Source: Venturia oleaginea
Lineage: Eukaryota > Ascomycota > Dothideomycetes > Venturiales > Venturiaceae
Direction of reading: 5' to 3'
Length of the DNA: 64,000 bases
NCBI GenBank assembly: GCA_013176395.1
Contig: JABMLP010000028.1
Coordinates: 372,001-436,000 of the forward strand
How positions within the stretch are numbered: position 1 is the stretch's first letter; every line of letters begins with the position of its first letter. Below the pieces are notes generated by a model. It was not told the origin of the DNA, did not search any database, and saw only the letters and a list, made by a program, of their open reading frames with translations. The translations under genes were made by a program, and so were the position numbers. Below, piece by piece: positions 55,238-64,000 of this stretch.

Positions 55238-57806
55238 CTACATATATCCAGGCGGCATGCCGCCCCGTCCACCCCGACCCATAAGCTCATCTGGCATACG
55301 TCCCAGGCCCTGAGACTGAGCCTGCTGCATCATCATAAACTCGCGATGATCACGCGGAACACCAAATCCAGGCGGTGGTCCATTAGGCATACCCTGCTGA
55401 AGAGGCGGAGGCCCATTGAAATTCTGGTATCCTAGTGGAGGCATGCCAACTTGTTGCATACCTGGTGGTCCAAACATACCCTGTGGGACACGAGGATCAC
55501 GGAGACCTGGATGGCCAACTCCGTGAGGTGGCATTTGCGGTGGTGGACCTTGAAAGCCTGGTGGTGGGCGAATACCGCCGAGGTTGCCAAAGCCTGGTGG
55601 GGGGCCCATGTTGCGCTCTGGGCCGTTGTTGAGTGGAGGCATGTTCAAGCCACGGAATGGATCGGTGAGAGCCTGTTGTGAGGGAATGCCCATGTTGGAC
55701 ATTGGCAGACGTCCGGTGTGTTGCTGCTCAGTGGTATTGCGTCGAGTTAGACCTGGGTGGTTGCCGCTCATGATGGCAGGGTCATCTGGGAAGCCGTCAA
55801 AGAAGCCTGGGGGAGGCTGCTGCTGTGGGCGGGAAGTTGTCTTGCGAAGTGATTGCATATCAGACTCTTGCTCACGTCGTGGAAATGGACCATCAAGAAG
55901 GCCTGGTGGTGCTGAAGGAGCTGGGCGCTGCATGCCCTCGTGCTGCATATTCATCTGCTGCTTGCGCTGTCCGCTGAAGTTGAATTGTTCAGGCTCTTGT
56001 TGTTGGCGGCCTTGCTGAATCATGCTCAGCAGAATGTCACGGCTGTTGCCATCAGGCAAAGGGCGAGGTTCCATGTTGTTCATGTGCTGCTGCAGTGGAG
56101 GCGAGAACATGCCATTGGTTCGTGGTGTAATGTTGTCGTTGCGGACATGTTGTTGTCCACGACCATAATCGGCACCCGGGCTCGGGAAGTACTGATGAGC
56201 AGTCTCAGACTCAGCGGGAGCAGTCTGGGGACCACGAGACTTGTTTCCTCGAACACGGCTCATCAGGTCTTCGATTAATTGTGCGCTCTCTGGTCTTGAT
56301 GAAACCGGTGTGCGATCTTGCTTTCGCTCGAAGTCCAAGTCGTTGATCATTTGCCTGTTCTGAGCCATACTGGGTTGTTGCGGAGCAGCACCAATCTTGG
56401 TTCCTCCGAGCATCTGGAGAATACGCGCAAAGCCTTCTTCGTCCTCCGTCTTCTTGGTCGATCCATTGAGTGGCGGAGCGACTGGTGTAGTTGCTTGTGG
56501 CGGCTCGACTTCTACTGGTGGTGTCTCTTCCTTCTGAAAGAGGCCGACAAAACGTGAAGCTTTGGCTGCCTTTGCTTGTTTCGCATTCGCGCTGGTCTGA
56601 GTTGCACCAATACCAGGAAGAGGCTCTTCTGGCTGCTTCTTAGCCTCCGGCTTGAGACCAGTGCCCCAGGTGTTGAATATCGAATCGGCCAATTCTAGCT
56701 TGACGGCCGTCGGCTTCGCGTTTTCTTTGACCGGAGTAAGCGTAGAAGGTTGCTCTGGCTCCTCAGATGCACGATTGCTTGCTTTCATGGTCTCTTTCCA
56801 GCGTTCAAAGTCCTCTTGAGTATGCGCCTGCTTCTTTCCTTCCTTAGGGGCAGGACTATCCATCCATTCAGGATTCTCGTCCACGCGGTCTGGCATACGA
56901 TTGCCCCGAGTCCATTCACGGTCTCCTCGATCGCCACGTTCACCGCGTTCACTACGCTCGCCGCGATCCCGCTCGCGTTCTCGCTCACGCCAGTTTCGGG
57001 CTCCCGTCTTGGGTGTATCGTTCTCAATAGCCTGGTCGATGTCGCGTTGCCAATTGCTACGCTCAAATCGGCCACGTCCAGTGCCATTGCGTCGGTTCGG
57101 GTCTTCTGTAGCATCTCCTTCTTTGTCTTTGCGATCGCCTAAACGCTGCCATCGGTCGCCTTCGTCGGCTTGCGAGCCTCTACGGGGTCGCGCTACAGAT
57201 GTCCCCCCTTCTCCATCTCCTTCGCGCATGTTTCGACGTCCAAGAGGGTTATTGCGGTCATTGCGGTCGCGAAGGGTGCGCTCGTTGTCGCGACCGCCGA
57301 AGACTCGGTCTCGCAAATTTCCAGAACGGTCTTTGGTGGGCACATCGTCTCCGAAGGTCGCAGAATTCAGGTGATCTGCATTCTTCTCGTGCACATCAGA
57401 AATACGGCCCTTGTTACGAGCAGAGGAGGCGAAGGCTGTGGCTGGCGGGCCAAGAACTAAGTCATCTGGAGAAAGACGGGTCAGTAAATGATTTTGCAGT
57501 CGCTACCAAAGCTTGAGCTCACCTGAATTAGAGTTGCGCGTAGAATGGCGCTGTGTGAAAAGTGGGCGTTGCGCATCTGGAACAGCGTGTGGATCTTCAG
57601 CGCGGCCATTCTGCTGCTTGCGTCGCTGTCCATTCTGATCTACAGGTCTAGGGAAGGCGGATTAGCATATGTGAGGTCTCGTGTTCGGTCATATTCGTGG
57701 CTCACTCCATCCATTGTTCGATTGCGGGCAAACCATCCGGGCGACGGACTAGCGGTGATTCTCGTAGTTTGTGCAGATCGTCTACGGTGTAACGAATGAA
57801 AGACAT
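55238..57806 (-). CDS. 4E-T/Cup-like eIF4E-binding translational regulator
   Basis: I infer an ATG at 57806 and at least three exons. Exon 1 encodes MSFIRYTVDDLHKLRESPLV and RRPDGLPAIEQWM, which closely resembles the N-terminus of metazoan 4E-T (RYTKEELLDI...P), the segment that binds eIF4E. The canonical Y-x4-L-phi site reads YTVDDLH here, with His in the phi position. A middle exon gives VDQNGQRRKQQNGR; the main exon (from about 57465) begins DDLVLGPPATAFASSARNKG and runs to the stop at 55238. It is low-complexity: RERERERDRGERSERGERGD, SRFVGLFQKEE, then Gln/Met/Pro/Gly-rich (PPPGFGNLGG, PPGFQGPPPQ). Such proteins repress and stabilise mRNAs in P-bodies. The region DFERWKETMKAS is unassigned. 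Confidence 0.65.
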
Positions 57807-58890
57807 GCTCCTGGCGGCCGTACAGAGGCCAGATGGAGGATTGAAAGGCGATCAGGATTGTGTGGTAGGTCGGCACCGAAACGAGGGCTTTGAAGTGATT
57901 GTGTAGTGATGTTTCGTCTATATGTTGTTGTATGTTCAGATTGTTTGTTTTGGGGAAGATGTGAGGATCGGCGTTGTTGAGGGAGGTGGAGATCGGAGAG
58001 AGGTCGGTAGGTGCTTGAGAAGAGTCGGGTCGAGGAAAGAGGGAGACAGGTGGAAGTGGCGAGCGAGGCTGTAGCAATGAGTGCTAGGCGACCTTTGGTA
58101 ACAATCGCAAGAGTGCGGTTAAGGTGCAGGCTGCCTCTGCTGTACCTGTAGGTACCCCCCAGGTACAATGGTGTTGATGGCGGTTAGAGCGCTACGTCGT
58201 CGGCGTTGCTGGTGCTGGAGCGATGGTTGACACGAGGCAGTGGTATTGATAGATTCCGATCTGATATGTGCGGTAGTTGAATTTTGTTTGCGTGTTCTCA
58301 GAATGGTTGCTGGTGGTTGTGTTTTGTGGGGAGTTGAAGCTCGAAGGTTCGCAGATCGTGTCCCTGATTCGGCCAGAGGAGATGGAAACGGGTGTCAAGT
58401 ATGCATGGAGACGATGTGGCCCAACACACAGCACTGCGATCGATTTGCGAGGTATCACTAGAGGGGAAGTATATGGGAGAGACGTCTGGAACTGTGATGG
58501 CTGGATTGTGCTGGACTTCTTCATGGCCTGGTGAGGCTATTCGAAGGGTGCTTGTGTTGCCCTCGACAATGGTTGATCATGTTCAACTCAAAATCGACAT
58601 CTCTAAGTGTCGGCCATTTCAATCTTCCAATTTTCCAGCACTTTATCACCATCCATCCTGAATTGGGGCCTTCAAATTATATTCCGAAATGGCACTCGAT
58701 GGTGTAAAAACGGTGAAAAGGGGGGCTGTCAGAGCAGCGCGAATCATCAATTCGGTCCGGCTAGAGACTCATGACTTGGATTGCTACACAGAATGAACAG
58801 ATTCATGAATCACTTGATTGGCTAACCCAACCTCAAAGGAATGGATAGATTGCAGGTGATCCCTGTGTACAGTGGTGGCCACTATAAAAT
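57807..58890. other. Intergenic region, no gene seen
   Basis: Upstream of the 4E-T-like gene and downstream of the hydrolase gene. Frames here overlap on both strands and lack domains. Confidence 0.5.
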
Positions 58891-59920
58891 CTACATCTCC
58901 ACCATCCCAACCGCTTCTCTCAATGCCCTTGCATCTGTCTTCATACCTTGCGAGTGCTTGGTGATGAATTCGAACACGGCAGTATCCACTTCGTTCGGGT
59001 GAGTGGAGCTCAAGAAGTGATGACCACCAGGGACTACAAGCAGCTTGGCGTCTGGGCTGTTATCGAACAGTTTGATCTCCTCCTTGGCGTTGTCAACTGA
59101 GTATACCACGTCTGCATCACCATGTAACCAGAGCACCGGACATGTGACGTTTGTGAGACGGGCATGTAACCCATCACGCTGCTGCAAGTTGACCGCTGCC
59201 TCACGCATTCGCCTTCGTCCAGCATCACCCGTATAATTCTTCTTTACGAGCTCATGCCATAGCTTTCGCTTCTCGGCTGGGCAGCCTTTTCCAAATCCGA
59301 TATCCACGAGGAAGTCGCAGTATTCATTGGATGGCTCGAACGATTCTACTGGCGTTTTGGATGTTGTTTCCTTCACAACGGTGCCCACAAGATCAGGCCC
59401 ATTCCAGCAGCCTAATGCTCGAGTGCGTTCGCTTTCATAATCCATGGAGGTACCCAGTGGAATGATACCTGCGATCTGTTGTAACTGCTTAGCAGGTATC
59501 CTGAATCCGAGGAAAGGTATTGTTCACCCTCTCTGGCGCGACGAGTGCCATTCTTGTCACAATCCAGCCACCCTGGCTGGTCCCCAGAGCGAAGGCTTTC
59601 TTGATGCCTATGTGGTCCATAACTTGTATCGCCATGATTGCGGAGTCCCAATATGTGAAAGTCTCACGGCCAGGTGTTAAAAGCTTCGATCTGCCATGTC
59701 CCAAAGGCTCAATGGCAAGCAAATTGAAGCTCTCTATAAGCTTGCTGTTTTCGAATTGGCTTGCGTAGAGCTCTACAGCTGTTGTAAAGCTGTTAATCAG
59801 GATGAGGGTAGGTTTGTTTTGCTTGTAAAGACCAGAGATTCGGTAGCCAGCTTCAATGCCGCTAAGGTGAGGGAGACGAACAACTTTGTTTGTGCTGTTG
59901 GAAAGCCTTCTGTCGGCCAT
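58891..59920 (-). CDS. Alpha/beta-hydrolase
   Basis: Two exons, 59920-59528 and 59475-58891, encode 325 residues. The joint reads APER-IAGIIPLGTSMDYE with an intron of 52 bp. The nucleophile elbow is GTSQGG (ALGTSQGGWIVTRM), the oxyanion/loop part is ILINSFTTAVELY, the acid is in LWLHGDADVVYSVD and the His in VVPGGHHFLSS. This is the family's canonical Ser-Asp-His set. No signal peptide is seen, so it is likely cytosolic. Family members include esterases, epoxide hydrolases and lactonases; substrate is unknown. It is transcribed divergently from URB1 with about 645 bp between the starts. Confidence 0.88.
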
Positions 59921-60565
59921 GGTAGATGGTTAGCGATGAGGCACTTACAGATAGTTATGAGATTAATGTAACACGTTGGTGAGATTATGAGACAGACAAG
60001 ATAGTCGAGCGTGAACTGAGTGGCTAGAAGTGTCGAAACTTCTTCTACATGTTGGTCTCCTGAACTGCGGGGAACCTCTCCCATCTCATTCAAAGATTGT
60101 TACTAGCATCTCACCCTCACTGGGCCCGAATGAGGGGTTGCACACAATTTTCCAGGGCCAGTGTCGCCAATCAACAAAGAGAGAAACGTATATTTCTCTT
60201 GGATGATAGGCTTGGATCCCGATCAATGGGGGACGTGATTGGAGTGGTTGGAGTGATTGGACCCGGATCATGTGGGAGAGAGATGGAAATGGAGGTGGTG
60301 GTGAGGAGTCAAGAAGACAGAAGACCTTCGTGTCCGCCAAGAATCGACTTGGTCACAAATCAAGATGGCTATCGCTAAATTCCTAGCTAGATTGTTCTCA
60401 TAACTGTAAGCGGCCAGGAAGTTATCGAGATATGAAGACTGCTATTAGAGACTAGACCCAATACAAAAGCGGTGACATTAGCGGGCAGTACATTTTTCGC
60501 GAGAAACAGGACGAACCTCAATCAGTAAATCCGCAACATAACCGTTGCAATTTCTCTCCTTAGCC
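59921..60565. other. Divergent promoter region between hydrolase and URB1
   Basis: About 645 bp separate the two start codons. No open frame here has a recognisable domain. Confidence 0.5.
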
Positions 60566-63500
60566 ATGTTGAAAAGAGAAAGACCTCTTGACTCTGGCCT
60601 GCCACCCATCAGAGATGTGAAACGACCGAGGATTCAGCAGCAGCCAGCCGAAGAGCCAATCGAAGAAATTATATCGTCGCGCCATCTCCAAGATGTACTG
60701 TACTTCGATCAGAACATTGACCGCGCTGTGAAAAGTACCCATAGTGTATCCCTGATGAGGTGTATAACGACTGACGGTTGTAGCAATTCGAACCTTCAAG
60801 TCTTTCCTTGACAGCATCCTCTACTCCGAAGACCAGCACCATGTCCCACGCCAACGAGCCATCCTCCTCGAATACCTTGAGTCGCAAAAGCCCCGAGAAA
60901 TCGATGAGGAGACCGTGTTTCTCCCACACTTCATACAAACATGGAATTATGCCGCAACGGCCAACAGCGACAAGCTCTCCTCCGCCACCACCTCAATCCT
61001 CGCCCTACTCGTAAAAGTACTATCGAACCACATTGATTTCCGGGACCATGGACTGCTGCTATGCAAAACCATACTGCAACAATCGCAACTGAGACTGCTG
61101 GCGCGTGGACTGTCAGCTTCAAAAAGCAAGGAATATGTCATTGCGCCATGCATTCGACTGCTGACAGAATTGGTGGTTTACGATGGAGGCACTCTTGCAA
61201 GACAGGTCTATGCAAAACGAGACTTGACTTTCGACACAAAAATACTGGCGCGGAATCTTGCTCTGCGGAAGATGCAGTCACAAGAAGCAGAGGACATCAA
61301 GAGGAAACCTTCCGTGCGAACGACCGCTATTCGATACCTTCTGGCCAATTTCAAGTTCCAGAATGAAGGCGCAAAGGCAGACATGTTGAAACAGGCAAAT
61401 GTTATGCGAGCGTTGATTGATGGCATAGAGCTGGACCCATCCCCTATCATCCGTGAGATCGTATACAGTCTTACCACATATGTTATCAACGATCCTGCTG
61501 TACCACGGAGAAACAAGAGCTATGTTTTCAATGATCGAAACTTGTACAGTCTTTGTCAGTTGTACAGAGTTGATCTAACGGAAGAGGAAGTTCGGGAAGA
61601 TCGAAAACCATTGATGGAAGTCGTTCACGAAATGATGGTCACTGTGTGCACCTCTTCTGAGGTTGGAGTCGTGAAGCAGTCAGGCTGCTATCCACCGAAT
61701 GAAGAGGATGCATCGATCGAAGAACCAGCATCCGCCTCCGAGGCCAACATTGATCTCGGACTGGACGCTCTGGAATGGAATAGTAAATTCAAGAGCAATA
61801 TCCCGATCCGCAATTGGTCGCTAGGTGAATTCATCTTGACACTACGACCATATGCTTTTGACTTGGAGCGCCAGCTTCTCATTTCAATATTTGAGGCTGC
61901 TCCAGAACTTGTTGCTTGGTTCTTCGTCAAGATTGCGCCCAACTTCACCTTCACGCCAAAGCTCACTGCCACCTGGATTGGATACGCCGCATTTGTATGC
62001 TCAGCTGTACAATTGCCCATGCCTCAGCTCTTCAATCGTATGAGCCATCTTCCGCCTCCCGTGCCAGTGGTCATCGAAAGCATTCTCCCAAATCCTCTGA
62101 CGCAAAAGGTGCTACGACAGTGCACCTCCAATTCATCAAATCTGATCAAATTTTTCGCCATTCGCATCATCATCGTCGCGTTCCAGAAATTGCGAGACGT
62201 GATCGCAATGTTTCGGGACAAGTCGCAAAACGGCGGCAAATTATGGGAACAAGCGGTGGAGAAGTTGGTCGCTGAATTTGGCAAAAGATGCCCTGCCATG
62301 AAAGACATCACACTGCTTCACTCTACACTGAAAAACTCGACAACAGAAAACCACATGCAGAGAGAGGCGGTGGCAAGACTCATCTGCTTGTATTATGAGG
62401 TCATTCCACAGGCAGCGTTGGATGAGAAGTTCGACGTTTCAGTACCACTCGCGAGTGCACTTCAAAGTGTTGAAGAAGACAAGGGCTCTCGAGACGGGAA
62501 AGAGTTACGTTTGCTAGAGCTCAGTCACCTGGTCAAAATTGCTCGCTGGTCACCGTCCATGAGCTGGTGGAGTAAGCCTAAGGCGCTGAAATTCTCACCC
62601 TTCATGACATTACTAAGACTTGTCGTGCGCGCGCCCGAATCTTCGGCCGAAATCAAATCTCTCGTTGCCTCCATCGTCAAAGACTGTGGCGCGCTTCAGA
62701 CTGAGACTGAAGTCTCGGCTCTCGATGCTCTTATCATAAGTTTGACAGATGGACCTGACTTTGCGCCAACTGACGCAACATTCGAATTTCTGGACGACTC
62801 CTTCAGACGGTTTTCGCAAAAGCCCATTAAGTACGAAGACGATAAGGATGCGCTAGTTCAGGCCAATTCGAACTTGAGTCAAGAACCAATAAGTCTGTTA
62901 CGGTTGACACTCTTAGAACAAATGCCATTCTTCGAGAAAGAACGACCGGAATATGTCGCCAACCTGCACCTTTGGTTGGATCGCCTTCGTATAGCTTTGG
63001 CCGCCATTGGCGAACCTGATGTAAAAGGGACCAGCAAGCACCCGAAGGCATCATCAGTTGCTACGCCCGACCAAGTAAAGTCCATCCAAACAAGCATAGC
63101 CGAGATCAAAATCGAGCCCAAAGACTCCGTGACGAGAAAGCCCATCCAAGCCACCATCGCCGAACCTACACCGGAATCCACGATCGTCACCCCCCTCGAT
63201 CTCACACCCTTCCTCCCACCTCCCGAAGACACCAAAAACACCGCTCTCACAAAATGGTCCCGCAAAGACCTCGTCGCCGCAACCGAAGAGGGCGACATCG
63301 CAGCTCTAATCATGAACCTTACATCGCCTCACCACTCCATCCGCATCCAAACCCTCACTGCTCTCCGAACCTTTATTAATCAACTCCAATCACCTTCTTG
63401 CACGTATCCCGAAAAAGAACAACTCTATATCCTCCTTTCCGAACTCCTAGAAACCGCCCAGCCGATTCTTGAAACGGGTAAGAAGTTTTCGGGCTTGGCG

Positions 63501-64000
63501 ACGACGTGGGCATCTCTTGCTGTGGGTGTGCTGGTTGATCCGACGAGCGTTTTGTACCCGAAGGTTTGTGAGTTTTTGATGCAGAGACCGAGGTGGAGGG
63601 TTAGCAAGATGGCGGAATATTGGACGGAAAAAATCATTCTGCAATCTCCTGGGGATGAGAATGAGGGGGCGTATTATAGGGAACTCATTTGGCTCCTCAA
63701 TTGGTTGTACGAGGGACTGAGAATGGAGGCTGATGTTGATGCATTGAGGAAAAGTACTGTGCTTGAGAAGGTGTTTGCGACTTTCTCATCTCCGGCGTTG
63801 GGGAATGGATATGGGGCCAAGGTCTTTGAGTTGGTTGTTGATGGGGCAAGGTTGGAGAGGGAGGCTAGTTTGCAGGGGAAGATTAGACCGTTTGTGCTTA
63901 GGGTTGTTGCTAGGATTGTTGCGGTTGGGGGTGCGACGACGTTGATTACTCGGACGGGGATTTTGGGCTGGTTGTGCGAGGTCAAGAGTATGGGTTGGGT
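60566..64000 (+). CDS. URB1: Pre-ribosomal-associated protein URB1/Npa1, 5' part (3' end beyond window)
   Basis: Exon 1 is 60566-60734 (MLKRERPLDSGLPPIRD ... DQNIDRAVK) and exon 2 starts at 60784 (TIRTFKSFLDSILYSEDQ) and stays open to the window end. More than 1100 residues are present. Helix-repeat landmarks of the Npa1/URB1 N-terminal domain are LLEYLESQKPREIDEETVFL, ILALLVKVLSNHIDFRDHG, RLLTELVVYDGGTLARQVYA and IRYLLANFKFQNEGAKADML. Later SIFEAAPELVAWFFVKIAPN and the WSLGEFILTLRP segment also fit. The protein acts in the nucleolus on early pre-60S particles. The NopRA1-type C-terminal domain would follow after 64 kb. Confidence 0.92.

Noticed and set aside
55435..57374. Plus-strand frames opposite the 4E-T-like gene, some 140-157 codons long.
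   Set aside because: They are mirror images of a Gly/Pro/Arg-rich coding strand; composition fits the minus-strand gene.
1..64000. CRISPR arrays, rRNA or operon-type organisation.
   Set aside because: The genome is fungal; the only regular array is the 201-bp RNase H-derived tandem, which lacks spacers. I saw no tRNA that I could support.

Overview
The window is nuclear DNA of a filamentous ascomycete (Pezizomycotina). Genes carry many short introns of about 50-70 bp with GTRAGT donors. The gene content includes heterokaryon-incompatibility (HET) gene remnants, a NoxC-type NADPH oxidase, a fungal URB1/Npa1, small secreted cysteine-rich proteins and fungal transposon families. A plant-associated Leotiomycete-like fungus fits, but the species cannot be fixed from sequence alone.

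Layout. 1-14.5 kb is mostly ordinary genes: the 3' end of the mitochondrial RNA polymerase gene, a secreted Q/N- and Pro-rich repeat protein, a secreted PEBP-like protein, a small acidic hypothetical, a secreted nine-cysteine protein, a TauD-type dioxygenase and a ten-exon MFS transporter. 14.7-33.4 kb is a transposon nest. A pogo/Fot1 element (14710-18064) carries a LINE fragment inside its 3' terminal repeat. Next comes a HET-gene remnant. A Copia element (18945-31654) then follows on the minus strand. It is split by a 6.1-kb DIRS-like tyrosine-recombinase retrotransposon (20461-26533), and its 3' LTR is split by a 1.1-kb insertion. The DIRS element holds a 13-unit array of about 201 bp built from pieces of its own RNase H gene. 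Beyond the Copia lie a 171-bp solo LTR or MITE and an internally deleted second pogo element.

35.6-50 kb returns to genes: an amino-acid permease, an unannotated 82-residue six-cysteine secreted protein, a GT8-type glycosyltransferase, and an expansin-like gene broken by a recent gag-RNase H mini-Copia with identical LTRs and a 5-bp target duplication. A NoxC-type NADPH oxidase with an EF-hand follows. 51-52 kb is a decayed HET gene. 55.2-64 kb carries a 4E-T-like eIF4E-binding protein, an alpha/beta hydrolase and the 5' two-thirds or so of URB1.

The window shows housekeeping genes (mitochondrial transcription, ribosome biogenesis, translation control) next to secreted and redox functions that fungi use outside the cell. 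A dense, datable stack of transposons lies between them.
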